Assembly: GCA_039995105.1 (NCBI GenBank)
Contig: CP146203.1
Coordinates: 3,038,001-3,102,000 of the forward strand
DNA: 64,000 bases
Origin: Jonesiaceae bacterium BS-20
GTDB taxonomy: Bacteria; Actinomycetota; Actinomycetes; Actinomycetales; Cellulomonadaceae
Direction of reading: 5' to 3'
Shown: in pieces, positions 1 through 8,500 of the stretch
How positions within the stretch are numbered: the first letter of the stretch is position 1
Layout of the letters: each line of letters begins with the position of its first letter
Notes under the pieces: generated by a model
Databases searched by the model: none
Told to the model about the DNA's origin: nothing
Seen by the model: only the letters and a program-made list of their open reading frames with translations
Translations under genes and position numbers: made by a program

Positions 1-214
1 CTAGCCCCGGCGCATTGATGGTTAAGACCGCGGTCTTTCCGGCTAACCAGGTTGCCGTAGTCCACGGGTCAAGGCTGGCATCCGGGTCACTCGTTTCCAC
101 AATAGATACGGTATCTAGACCCAGCTCTTCGGCTGCTTGGACCAGCTCTGCGGTCTCAACGATGTGCCTGACCTCGGTTGCAAACCCAAACTTTACGGGG
201 TGCCCTAAATCCAC
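1..214 (-). CDS. Luciferase-like (LLM class) flavin-dependent oxidoreductase, N-terminal fragment
   Basis: The gene runs off the left edge; 71 codons are visible. The reading starts VDLGHPVKFGFATEVRHI and continues ELVQAAEELGLDTVSIVE, the usual first beta strand and helix of the bacterial luciferase-like TIM barrel. The GTG at 214 lies 5 nt beyond the stop of the LLM gene at 220-1134, and an AAGGA sits just before it and over that stop, so it is the last visible member of the same minus-strand operon. Such enzymes use FMN or F420; the substrate cannot be read from this fragment. The family is clear, the exact start less so. Confidence 0.7.
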   Translation of the reverse strand, partial: MDLGHPVKFGFATEVRHIVETAELVQAAEELGLDTVSIVETSDPDASLDPWTTATWLAGKTAVLTINAPGL

Positions 215-219
215 GTTCC

Positions 220-1134
220 TTACGCTCCCAAACCGTTTGTGCCGCGCTCTTGTGCAACAATTTCTCGCACCGCAGGGATGATCTCGTTTCCGTAGATTTC
301 AAGCATTTGCACGCTGTCCCCACCCAAAATAAAGGTATCCATTCCGTGTTCCAAGGCCATGGAAACTAGGTCATCGATCCATTGCTGGACCGGACCTACC
401 AGCGGTTTGGAAGTTGGGGCGTTGGTAATTTGACCGCCCACGTTCAGGAGCCTACGGATCACCTTCGGGTCACGGCCGGCCTTGAGCGCCGCTTGATCAA
501 TTGCCGCGTTAGCAACGGACAGGTCCTTGAGGTCCGGCAGGTATGACAAGGAGGGTAACCAGCCGGTGGCCTTGGTACCAATGAGGCGCAGCATGCGCGG
601 CTTATATCCACCCAGCCAGATTTCCATATCGTGGGCCGGGGCCGGGCCACGTTTGGCACCGTTGATCTGATAGAACTCACCCTCATAAACAAAGCGTTCG
701 CGGTTGCCCACATCCCAGATGCCCCTAATGACGTCGATTGCCTCGCTCAGAGCGGAGACGCTTTGCCCGGGGGTCAACCGTCCGCCGCCCATGGCCTCGA
801 TGGCATCCCAGAACCCGCCCGCGCCGAGGCCTAACTCGATACGACCGCCGGACAAAATATCTAGGCTCGCCGCCGACCTTGCCAAAACCGCTGGTGGACG
901 CAGCGGCAAGTTATGCACGTTGGCGGCGAGACGAATAGTCGAGGTTTGCGCAGCTAGGTAGCTCAGGAGCGTCCAGGTATCAAAGAACGCCGGCTGGTAC
1001 GGGTGGTCTTGGAACGTGGCAAAGTCGAGCCCTGCCCGCTGCGATACCTTAGCCAACTCAATGACACCGCGCGCTGAGCCAGCCGCGGGGGTGATAAAAC
1101 TACCAAACTCTAGTGCGCGGCCGTAGTCGGTCAC
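220..1134 (-). CDS. LLM class flavin-dependent oxidoreductase (luciferase-like monooxygenase)
   Basis: A 304-residue protein of full family length. Residues 71-107 carry the typical ANVHNLPLRPPAVLAR...SLDILSGGRIELGLGAGG segment of luciferase-like flavin enzymes. The GTG start has a GGAGG five bases upstream. It follows the aldehyde dehydrogenase with a 123-bp gap and is followed at once by a second LLM gene. Members use reduced FMN with O2 (monooxygenases, including type II Baeyer-Villiger enzymes) or F420. With a lactonase, alcohol dehydrogenase and aldehyde dehydrogenase in the same operon, a monooxygenase that makes a lactone is a reasonable inference. It acts in the cytoplasm. The cofactor and substrate are unproven. 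Confidence 0.85.
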   Translation of the reverse strand: MTDYGRALEFGSFITPAAGSARGVIELAKVSQRAGLDFATFQDHPYQPAFFDTWTLLSYLAAQTSTIRLAANVHNLPLRPPAVLARSAASLDILSGGRIELGLGAGGFWDAIEAMGGGRLTPGQSVSALSEAIDVIRGIWDVGNRERFVYEGEFYQINGAKRGPAPAHDMEIWLGGYKPRMLRLIGTKATGWLPSLSYLPDLKDLSVANAAIDQAALKAGRDPKVIRRLLNVGGQITNAPTSKPLVGPVQQWIDDLVSMALEHGMDTFILGGDSVQMLEIYGNEIIPAVREIVAQERGTNGLGA

Positions 1135-1257
1135 AGTTGCCTCCAGGAAAGTTTCGGTGCAGGGCCTACCTGCAAAAGACTATCTACTTAACCGAACAAT
1201 CCATGCGTTCGCATTCATCCCAACCGTTGCAGTGTGTCCGCACACAAGGACCTGAGA

Positions 1258-2766
1258 TCATGCAAACGGGTTGGCAATTCCCACATAGGTGGTTTCCAAG
1301 AACTCATCAATCCCCTCGGCGCCGCCCTCACGTCCGAGTCCAGACTGCTTAACCCCACCAAACGGTGCCGCTGGGTTAGAAATGACTCCCGAATTGATGC
1401 CAAGCATTCCAGTTTCCAACCGCTCGGCAAGCCGCAGCACGCGAGCATTATCTGCGGTAAATGCGTAGGCAATGAGCCCAAATTCAGTATTATTTGCCAG
1501 CTTAATTGCCTCTTCCTCGGTTTTGAAGGTAGCAATTGGAGCCACCGGACCAAAGATTTCCTCGGTCAGGACCCGCGCTCCAGCCGGGACAGATGTCAGG
1601 ACCGTAGGTGGGTAAAAGAATCCCGGCCCCGCCTGGGGCGCACCGCCCGTAACAATCTTGGCGCCACCAGCCACGGCATCGGAAACAAGTTCTTGAACCT
1701 TGGCGCGGCCGGCCTCATCAATGAGCGGCCCTAACTCCGCGTCCTGCTCTGTTCCACGTGAAACCTTCATGCCTTTCATGCGCTCGGCAAGCCGCTCGGC
1801 AAAACTATCTGCAACGTCCTGGTGCACGTAGAACCGGTTGGCCGCCGTGCACGCCTCGCCGATATTGCGCAGCTTGGCCGCGAGGGCTCCCTCGATTGCC
1901 GCGTCAATATCCGCGTCCTCAAATACCAAGAATGGTGCATTGCCGCCCAGTTCCATTGACGTGCGCAGAACATTTTCCGATGCCTGCTTCAGGAGCATCT
2001 TGCCAACCTGCGTTGATCCGGTGAACGAGAGTTTACGCAGCCGCGGATCTGCGATGAGTGGCCCGGTTACCTGGGCGGCACTAGTGGTCGGGATGACGTT
2101 GAGGACTCCCTCCGGAAGTCCAACTTCCGCCATGATTTGGGCAAATAGCAGCGTGGATAGGGGCGTTTGTGCCGCCGGCTTGACCACCATGGTGCAACCC
2201 GCCGCGATTGCCGGGGCAATCTTGCGAGCAGCCATGGCAAGCGGGAAATTCCACGGTGTGATGAACAGGCATGGCCCCACCGGCTTCTTCAAAACCAGGA
2301 TGCGGCCGGCGCCGTCCGGGGCGGTTGCATACCGCCCGCTAATGCGCACGGCCTCCTCGCTGAACCAACGCAGGAACTCGGCACCGTAGTTAACCTCGCC
2401 CCTAGCCTCGGCCAACGACTTCCCCATCTCCAAAGTCATCAGGAGAGCAAAATCGTCCGCTCGCCGATGAACCGCCTCAAACCCGGCACGTAGGATCTCC
2501 GCCCGCTCCCGTGGCGGCGTCCTAGCCCACTGCTCCTGGGCGGCAACGGCCGCACCAAGGGCATCGCGCCCATCTTGAGGCGTTGCATTGGCAACCTGAA
2601 CTAGGCTCTGACCGGTGGCCGGGTCAATGACATCAAAGACCCCGCCATCTTGAGCCTGCCGCCACTGCCCCGAGACAAACACTCCCTTTGGCACCCGGCC
2701 CAGGAGCTCTTGTTCAGTTGCGGATTGTCCGCCCAGTATTGGTGTTCCTTGATTTTGATCGCTCAT
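1258..2766 (-). CDS. NAD(P)-dependent aldehyde dehydrogenase, succinate-semialdehyde dehydrogenase-like
   Basis: A 502-residue aldehyde dehydrogenase superfamily member. The active-site residues are present: Asn173 in PWNFP, Glu272 in MELGGNAPF and catalytic Cys306 in GEACTAANRF, with the FTGSTQVGK nucleotide-fold segment before them. The best match in style is the GabD/SSADH group, which oxidises semialdehydes to acids. An upstream in-frame extension exists to 2826, but the ATG at 2766 (MSDQNQG) has an AGGCGAAG ribosome site and gives the usual length. It lies 65 bp after the alcohol dehydrogenase, so the two probably act in sequence: alcohol to aldehyde to acid. A degenerate parS-like site (1750-1765) lies inside the gene. 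Confidence 0.92.
   Translation of the reverse strand: MSDQNQGTPILGGQSATEQELLGRVPKGVFVSGQWRQAQDGGVFDVIDPATGQSLVQVANATPQDGRDALGAAVAAQEQWARTPPRERAEILRAGFEAVHRRADDFALLMTLEMGKSLAEARGEVNYGAEFLRWFSEEAVRISGRYATAPDGAGRILVLKKPVGPCLFITPWNFPLAMAARKIAPAIAAGCTMVVKPAAQTPLSTLLFAQIMAEVGLPEGVLNVIPTTSAAQVTGPLIADPRLRKLSFTGSTQVGKMLLKQASENVLRTSMELGGNAPFLVFEDADIDAAIEGALAAKLRNIGEACTAANRFYVHQDVADSFAERLAERMKGMKVSRGTEQDAELGPLIDEAGRAKVQELVSDAVAGGAKIVTGGAPQAGPGFFYPPTVLTSVPAGARVLTEEIFGPVAPIATFKTEEEAIKLANNTEFGLIAYAFTADNARVLRLAERLETGMLGINSGVISNPAAPFGGVKQSGLGREGGAEGIDEFLETTYVGIANPFA
1750..1765. other. parS: Degenerate parS-like site
   Basis: The 16-mer TGTTCCACGTGAAACC matches the parS consensus TGTTTCACGTGAAACA at 14 of 16 positions. 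It lies inside the aldehyde dehydrogenase gene, about 50 kb from oriC. Real ParB sites are often found inside genes near the origin, but with two mismatches this may be chance. Confidence 0.35.
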
Positions 2767-2831
2767 GCTTCTTCGCCTGCTATCAGTCGTTTGTTCTAGA
2801 TCCAGTCCTGCCGCAGCCCTACCCATCGGAA

Positions 2832-3938
2832 TCAGTCAAACATGATTACCTGCCTAATCGCTTGGCCATCAGCCAATTGATCCATAGCCCTATTGATATC
2901 TGCCAGAGAAATCTTGGCGGAAATCAATGCCTCGACGGGAAGTTTGCCATCGCGCCAAAGTTGGGCATAGGTGGGAATATCGCGCGCTGGGACGGCCGAG
3001 CCCAGGTAACTACCAATGATGGTCCGCGCCTCTGCCGTAATCCCCAGCGGGATGATGGTTGCCTCAGCACTCGGGGCGGGCAGGCCCACCGTGACAGTTT
3101 TTCCGCCTACTCCGGTGAGCTTCACCGCGGTTTCAAACGCTCTCGCATTACCGGCTGCTTCGACTACTACGGGCGCTTTGAGGCCTGCGTCGAGTGCCTC
3201 TTGGGGCGCATAGACTGCCGTTGCCCCCAATTCCTTGGCACGGTCTAGCTTCTCCGGAACCGCGTCCACCCCAATAACGTCCCCAAGTCCCAGCGAAACG
3301 GCTGTGATGAGGGCGGCCATACCGACACCGCCAAGACCCACAATGATGATTGTGTCTCCGGGCGCCGGGTCGCCGGCATTAATGACCGCTCCCCCACCGG
3401 TCAAGACTGCACAACCCAAAACTGCGGCGATCTCCGGTGGTACATCGTCATCGACTGCGACAACCGAGCGCCTATTTACCACCGCATGGTCCGCAAACCC
3501 GGACACCCCAAGGTGATGATTAATCTCCTGTCCATCACGGTGCAAGCGCATCCCGCCACCCAGCAGCGTGCCGGCATTGTTGGCCAAAGACCCCGGGGTA
3601 CACGGCAGTTTGCCGTCGGTCTTACAGTTTGCGCACTCCCCACACCTCGGTAAGAAGGCCATGACGACCCGCTGACCAACAGAAAGATCCGTTACGCCGC
3701 GCCCAACCTCGACAACTCTGCCCGCCGCTTCATGACCGAGCAGCATGGGAACCGGACGAACCCGGTTCCCATCAACCACTGAGAGATCGGAGTGACAGAT
3801 ACCGGCTGCCTCCATCTTGACCAGAATTTCCTCATCCCCCGGCGGATCCAGAGTGAGTTCACTGATGCTAATAGGTTGGGACTGCACGTAGGGCCTGGGA
3901 CGGCCTATTTCCTCAAGTACTGCACCTTGGATCTTCAT
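2832..3938 (-). CDS. Zinc-dependent alcohol dehydrogenase (medium-chain)
   Basis: A 368-residue medium-chain dehydrogenase. Catalytic zinc ligands are Cys48 (GICHSD), His69-Glu70 (LGHEAAG) and Cys176; the structural zinc site is Cys99, Cys102, Cys105 and Cys113. The Rossmann motif GLGGVG is at 201-206 and an Asp at 225 (VIGVD) suggests NAD over NADP. The length and the lobe of four cysteines resemble class III type alcohol dehydrogenases. The start overlaps the end of the FmdB gene by 4 bp, so translation is coupled. In this operon it probably oxidises a hydroxy acid released by the lactonase and hands the aldehyde to the dehydrogenase downstream. Confidence 0.93.
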   Translation of the reverse strand: MKIQGAVLEEIGRPRPYVQSQPISISELTLDPPGDEEILVKMEAAGICHSDLSVVDGNRVRPVPMLLGHEAAGRVVEVGRGVTDLSVGQRVVMAFLPRCGECANCKTDGKLPCTPGSLANNAGTLLGGGMRLHRDGQEINHHLGVSGFADHAVVNRRSVVAVDDDVPPEIAAVLGCAVLTGGGAVINAGDPAPGDTIIIVGLGGVGMAALITAVSLGLGDVIGVDAVPEKLDRAKELGATAVYAPQEALDAGLKAPVVVEAAGNARAFETAVKLTGVGGKTVTVGLPAPSAEATIIPLGITAEARTIIGSYLGSAVPARDIPTYAQLWRDGKLPVEALISAKISLADINRAMDQLADGQAIRQVIMFD

Positions 3939-4357
3939 TGTTCAATCCTCGATCGTTTCATGGTGGCGGCTTTGTCCGCAGTGATCGCTGCACCCACCGA
4001 TTTTGCAATATCGTCACCGGCCCGCAGCGGTTTCTTGGCGAAGATACCTTCATGGGCCAGGACCGGGCGCCGATCACCGGCTAGCTCGGGATGTTTCTCT
4101 TCAAGTTTTTCGCGTTCCGTTGCGACCTTGTGCCAGTGCGCAACGGTTTCTTTGTCACCACCGCGAGTTGCCCGCCAGCTCTTGGGCATGTTTTCCCGCG
4201 ATATCCCGGTTCCGGCCTGGCCACCGAAGTTCACTCGAGATGGACGCCTAGAACTCGTCGCGTGGCATACCGGGCAAGGCGGGTTGGGAGACACCATTGA
4301 GGCCACCCCAGCCTCGAAAATATGGCCCGTTTGGCACACAAAGTCATACAGGATCAT
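3935..4357 (-). CDS. FmdB-family zinc ribbon protein
   Basis: A 140-residue protein with a zinc ribbon in its first 35 residues: Cys8 and His12, then CPVC at 28-31. The rest is charged and likely flexible, rich in Lys, Arg and Glu. FmdB-type ribbons are named after a formamidase regulator, but most are of unknown function and often sit next to amidase or hydrolase genes. It lies 8 bp after the lactonase gene and overlaps the alcohol dehydrogenase gene by 4 bp, so it is part of the operon. Whether it regulates, acts as a metal chaperone or is an enzyme subunit cannot be told from the sequence. Confidence 0.8.
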   Translation of the reverse strand: MILYDFVCQTGHIFEAGVASMVSPNPPCPVCHATSSRRPSRVNFGGQAGTGISRENMPKSWRATRGGDKETVAHWHKVATEREKLEEKHPELAGDRRPVLAHEGIFAKKPLRAGDDIAKSVGAAITADKAATMKRSRIEQ

Positions 4358-4365
4358 GCCGTCCC

Positions 4366-5178
4366 CTAACTGTAGAAACCGTCGGGAGCGAACCGTAGTT
4401 CTTTGGCTTGCTCAGCATCATGACCAAAAATGACTTCCGCGTTTGATTCTTGGGCGATCTTGCGCAATTTTTCAACCGATTCCAACCAAGCAATGTTGTC
4501 CCAGACGATTGCCGCCCCCACCGCCGGCGGCCCCCAGCTATCACCAAGGTAGACCGCATCAGAGGTAAAGATTTTGGTGCCATCATTTTCGAGGTCAAGT
4601 TTGAGGGACATTGTTCCCCAGGTGTGCCCCGGGGTTTCAATGACAGAAACACCGGGAACAATCTCAACGTCACCGGAAACGGATTCCAAGTTCAGCCCGT
4701 CATAATCACTGACAATATGGGCCCCCGCAGAGTATCCCGTAATTGCCCGGGCACCTTCAATTTCCTTGCTGTTGGCAATAATTCTTGTCTTTGGGTTGGT
4801 GAACATTTTTGCGTTGGCGGCATGGTCAAAATGCAGGTGAGACAGGACAAGAATGTCAATGTCATCCGGAGTCAGTTCCAGTTGGGCAAGGGAGGAATCG
4901 AGGTAGCCGGGGCCATCAATAGGTTCCTTCACCGGGAAGAAATTATGGAACCCGGTTGGTGCCCAACGTTCCTCCCAGTCCCGCGGCACTCCGGTGTCCC
5001 ACAAGATTCGCCCTTCGGGGTGTTCAATCAACACCGCGTGAGTGGGGCACTCACCCCAAACCACTGGGTCATTCTTGTGGTGGCGGTCTCTGATAGTGCG
5101 GCCGCCCTTAAGTAACAACCAGGTGAGGTCGGTTTCCATCACCCCGGTCGACAGCACATGAACTTTCATTTCAGTCAC
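4366..5178 (-). CDS. MBL-fold hydrolase, N-acyl-homoserine-lactonase family
   Basis: A 270-residue metallo-beta-lactamase-fold protein with the dinuclear zinc motif HLHFDH (His114, His116, Asp118, His119) and later His in the ETPGHTWG segment, the layout of the AttM/BlcC/AiiA lactonase group. The start chosen is the GTG at 5178: a GGAGG lies five bases upstream, whereas an ATG at 5190 would put that GGAGG inside the gene. It is the first gene of the minus-strand operon and faces the PucR regulator. In BlcC-type pathways such an enzyme opens gamma-butyrolactone; quorum quenching is another possible role. The operon context favours catabolism. Confidence 0.85.
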   Translation of the reverse strand: MTEMKVHVLSTGVMETDLTWLLLKGGRTIRDRHHKNDPVVWGECPTHAVLIEHPEGRILWDTGVPRDWEERWAPTGFHNFFPVKEPIDGPGYLDSSLAQLELTPDDIDILVLSHLHFDHAANAKMFTNPKTRIIANSKEIEGARAITGYSAGAHIVSDYDGLNLESVSGDVEIVPGVSVIETPGHTWGTMSLKLDLENDGTKIFTSDAVYLGDSWGPPAVGAAIVWDNIAWLESVEKLRKIAQESNAEVIFGHDAEQAKELRFAPDGFYS

Positions 5179-5339
5179 AACAACCTCCATTGCTTGTCGT
5201 TACGCCGCCTGAGCGCGGCGGTTCATTCTGTTGTTTCAGCGTGGCCCATTCTGGTAGTCCGCACCATGTCAGCCAGTGCCATAGTTTGCCCTTTTTCCTG
5301 TCATGCAGAAACACTGCTCCGCGGGATAGTCTGGATGGC
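5179..5339. promoter_or_regulatory. Divergent promoter region with inverted repeat
   Basis: This 161-bp gap separates the lactonase operon from the PucR-type regulator and must hold both promoters. An inverted repeat CGCCGC-N6-GCGGCG lies at 5203-5208 and 5215-5220, a possible operator. I could not assign convincing -35/-10 boxes. Confidence 0.4.
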
Positions 5340-7094
5340 ATGACAGAGCCGTCAGTTGCCCATTCGATTCCAGTCCTACCTGATCCACCAATCGACCAGC
5401 TGCTACGTGCGGTGCGCGAATGCGCAGAAGATCTAGCCAGTATCAAAGACCGCACAGTAGTGCTGCGCGGTGTTGTCCGGCGTACGCGGCAACTACTCCA
5501 AACTGACATGGCCTATCTATCCCGCAATGACCTAGGCGCAGGCGAAACATTCATCTTTGTTACTGACGGCGTACGTACTCCGGCCTATCAGTCCATTCGT
5601 ATGTCCCTAGGCACCGGGTTATTAGGGGCTGTAGCGGCCGGTGGCAGTCCTGTGCAGACCGCGGACTACCTTGCCGATCCAGAGATGAATCACCTCGACT
5701 ACATCGACAAGATCGTGCACGGCGAAGGCGTCAAAGCCATCCTTGGCACTCCGCTGCGGGTAGGAGGAAAAGTAGTCGGCGCCCTGCTCGTTGCCCACCG
5801 CTCCCCGCTCAAGTTCTCCCCAACTGCCGTCCAAGCACTCGTAGACTTGGCGGCCCAAGCATCGATAGCGTTTGAACACACCCGGCTCACCTCAAAACTC
5901 AATCAGCTCATCAATACCCAATCAAGCACCCAAACCGAAACAGTTAAGCGCCAACGCGAACTTGAAGACATGCTGCGTCTTGATGAGCGGCTCATGGGCT
6001 CTCTTGTGCCGGGAGCGGGTTTAGAAGGCATTGTCGACGTGTTAACCGAGGAAGTGGGGCACTCGGTCAGCATCTACGACCCGGCTTGGCAGCTGTTAGC
6101 TGGCTCGGCGGTCTTTGACGGAGAGGTCTTACGGCCCGAACACGTCATGGCGGCCGCCGAAGCATCACGCCATGGACGCGGCGCAACCGGAGTTAGGCAG
6201 GCGACAGAGACCCTAGTCATTGCAGCGGCATCGGCTGGAGAAGAACACCTGGCAACCCTCGTGTCTCAGGGCGGCCCCAAAGATCGCACTGTTTTGGAGC
6301 GGGCCTCCGTCTTTGTATCCACCCTCATCCTGTTTGAGCGCACCCTGATCGACGCCGATAATCGGGCCCAGTCCGAGCTCATCAGCGACCTAGTCAGCCC
6401 TCACAAACACAACGATCCAACACTAATGTCGCGCCTTGCCGACTACGGGATTCACGGCGCCAAGGGACTTGATGTGCTCGTTGGTGAGGTGGACCCAGAC
6501 GTTGGTTATGCCGCCCTGACCGCGGTCCGCTCAGTCCTGTATCAGGGACTATTCACGTTGCATTCCGGGCACATCTGCATCATCACCGATTCCGCAAGGT
6601 CCTCACAAACACTGGCCACCAGACTCTTGACCACGCTCAACTCACGCAATATCACAGCGCTCATTGGTCATACCCACGCTAGTGAAGTGGAAGGGGTTGG
6701 CAACGCACACTCTCGGGCTCTGGCGATTATTGCGGCCCAACAAGCCTTGGGCCGCACCAACGCGGTCGCAAACGTGACCGACCTTGGGCTTGCCGGAATA
6801 GTTGTTGCGGGAGCTCATCCCGCGCACATTGCGGAGCTTATTGATCGCTTCGTTGGCCCACTGATCTCATACGATCAGACCCATCACAGTGAATTAACGT
6901 TAACCGCCTGGTGTTACCTCGAACACGGTGGCAAGCTCACACCCACCGCAGCGTACCTGCACATACATCCCAACACGGTGCGGCAACGGGCAGAGCGCAT
7001 CTCCGGACTACTTGGGGCAACCTGGCGCACCCCACCACACAGTGTTGACCTGCACTTCGCCTTACGCCTGTGGCGGCTGCAATCTACTCGTTAG
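5340..7094 (+). CDS. GAF domain / PucR-type helix-turn-helix transcriptional regulator
   Basis: A 584-residue cytoplasmic regulator. Residues about 25-190 form a GAF-like sensor (RRTRQLLQTDMAYLSRND... GTPLRVGGKVVGALLVAHR). The middle is a less conserved region, and the last about 70 residues are the PucR C-terminal HTH (LTAWCYLEHGGKLTPTA... HPNTVRQRAERI). The ATG at 5340 (MTEPSVAHS) is chosen because the longer reading begins inside the promoter region. It is divergent from the lactonase operon and so is the likely local activator, sensing a substrate or intermediate through the GAF domain. The last 11 bases overlap the end of the convergent membrane protein gene. Confidence 0.85.
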   Translation: MTEPSVAHSIPVLPDPPIDQLLRAVRECAEDLASIKDRTVVLRGVVRRTRQLLQTDMAYLSRNDLGAGETFIFVTDGVRTPAYQSIRMSLGTGLLGAVAAGGSPVQTADYLADPEMNHLDYIDKIVHGEGVKAILGTPLRVGGKVVGALLVAHRSPLKFSPTAVQALVDLAAQASIAFEHTRLTSKLNQLINTQSSTQTETVKRQRELEDMLRLDERLMGSLVPGAGLEGIVDVLTEEVGHSVSIYDPAWQLLAGSAVFDGEVLRPEHVMAAAEASRHGRGATGVRQATETLVIAAASAGEEHLATLVSQGGPKDRTVLERASVFVSTLILFERTLIDADNRAQSELISDLVSPHKHNDPTLMSRLADYGIHGAKGLDVLVGEVDPDVGYAALTAVRSVLYQGLFTLHSGHICIITDSARSSQTLATRLLTTLNSRNITALIGHTHASEVEGVGNAHSRALAIIAAQQALGRTNAVANVTDLGLAGIVVAGAHPAHIAELIDRFVGPLISYDQTHHSELTLTAWCYLEHGGKLTPTAAYLHIHPNTVRQRAERISGLLGATWRTPPHSVDLHFALRLWRLQSTR

Positions 7095-8151
7095 CTTCGA
7101 CATGTTTGGCGCTATGGAGCTTTTCTTTCAGGTGAGTCCATTGCGCCTGCACCACGTCCTGCTGGCGCACAAGTGCGCGGTGCGCAAACTGACGGGCCAC
7201 CCCTTGGATCGACCAGTCCATCCAAAACTTTGATCTATTTGTCGCGGGCAAAAATCCCGTATTTGCTACCCCCACCAAGATGATGAGCACCCCGGGAAGG
7301 TCCCGCAGAGGCGACCACCCTTGGTAGGTGACAACGACCTGGGTAAACAGAAAAACCAAAGGAACTACGCTCAAGATAATGAGGAACAGCCAACTAAATC
7401 CGAGCTTGATGTGGTCTTTGAATGTAAAGCGCAGGAAGTAGAACAGCAGAATTCCAATAAACATCAGGGAAACCACTACGAGGTCAGAGGCCACCATCAG
7501 CCAGAGCGAATCATGAGCGTTCCGGATAGCGAATGCCAGACCGGAACCGGTAGCCATAGCAGCCAGGTTAACTAAGATAACAAGTGGCCACGGCTTACTT
7601 GACCACCTGCCCAACTCCTCGAGCAGCTCTTGGTTCACCGCCTGCAACCGCTCCGTTTCACGGACTTGACCTTCGGTATTCACAAACACCCAACTGCCAA
7701 GTTGCGCGGCCAAAAATACCAACACCACCACCGCGGGAACTACCCCAAAGAGCGCCAAGAATCTGGTGGGTTCCTCCCAGTAATACGGCAACATCATGAT
7801 GGTGATGACAATGCTAGTCGCGGCAACAAACTCAGCGATAGTGCCCAAATCACCGCGCATTTTTGAGGCTTTCATCGCCTCACCTAAGACTTGCCCACCC
7901 ACGGAGATAGTGAAGAGCGCAAACATGATCGCAACATCGAGGCTAACTATCCAGCCAACCTCGCCGTGCAGGAACTCGCCAATTTCATAGAGCGTTTGCA
8001 TAAACTGCGCCCACGTCCGCTGCTGGCTAATGTGCACGGTAAAGAGCACAAGCGCGATCGGCACTAACAATAAGAGCGTGTGGATCGTAATCTCAGCCAG
8101 AGACCGCTTGAACGGTCGGATCTTATGGTCCAGCGGAGCATCAGGATTCAT
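7084..8151 (-). CDS. Multi-pass membrane protein of unknown function
   Basis: A 355-residue integral membrane protein that I do not recognise. Hydrophobic segments are seen at about residues 20-42, 68-85, 108-126, 132-155, 192-210, 220-242, 255-278 and 290-305, so some eight helices. A charged linker at 160-188 and a basic C-terminal tail (residues about 315-355) would face the cytoplasm. The ATG at 8151 has a GGAAGGG upstream. It stands alone, convergent with the PucR regulator. I can offer no function. Confidence 0.75.
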   Translation of the reverse strand: MNPDAPLDHKIRPFKRSLAEITIHTLLLLVPIALVLFTVHISQQRTWAQFMQTLYEIGEFLHGEVGWIVSLDVAIMFALFTISVGGQVLGEAMKASKMRGDLGTIAEFVAATSIVITIMMLPYYWEEPTRFLALFGVVPAVVVLVFLAAQLGSWVFVNTEGQVRETERLQAVNQELLEELGRWSSKPWPLVILVNLAAMATGSGLAFAIRNAHDSLWLMVASDLVVVSLMFIGILLFYFLRFTFKDHIKLGFSWLFLIILSVVPLVFLFTQVVVTYQGWSPLRDLPGVLIILVGVANTGFLPATNRSKFWMDWSIQGVARQFAHRALVRQQDVVQAQWTHLKEKLHSAKHVEANE

Positions 8152-8251
8152 GGCAGTACGCCCTTCCTTTTGTTATTACGCCACCCTAGTCCGGAATCTT
8201 AGAAACATGCCTTAGCGTGCAGAGCCACGGCCTGGTGTCTTCACCGAGTTT

Positions 8252-8497
8252 CTAGGCGAGGGCCTGCAGTTTAGCTAGCAGGTCCTTGTTTGTTGGCTCA
8301 ACCATGTGGCTACCATCGGGGAACACAACGACCGGAATATTCTGCCGGCCACTGATCTCCTGTGCTGTTTGCGCAGCATCAGGCTCGGCAACAAGGTCAA
8401 CGTATTGGTAACTCACGCCCTCTCGGTCCAAAACTGCCTTGGCCCGGCGGCAATCACCGCACCAGTCCGCGCCATACATAACAATTTGCTCGGCCAT
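8252..8497 (-). CDS. Glutaredoxin-like protein with CGDC active site
   Basis: An 81-residue thioredoxin-fold protein with the active site WCGDCRRAK (Cys13, Cys16) and the cis-proline segment NIPVVVFPDG. Length and motif fit the actinobacterial glutaredoxin/mycoredoxin-like group, which reduces mixed disulfides. The gene ends a three-gene minus-strand run and starts 3 bp after the pyridoxal kinase gene. It is not next to nrdEF, so a role as NrdH for ribonucleotide reductase is not implied by location; an orphan nrdI does lie at 34520-34969. Confidence 0.88.
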   Translation of the reverse strand: MAEQIVMYGADWCGDCRRAKAVLDREGVSYQYVDLVAEPDAAQTAQEISGRQNIPVVVFPDGSHMVEPTNKDLLAKLQALA

Positions 8498-8500
8498 AAG

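Noticed and set aside
15-281. Small plus-strand frame at the left edge
   Set aside because: The minus-strand frame reads as a clear luciferase-like N-terminus; the plus frame is its shadow.
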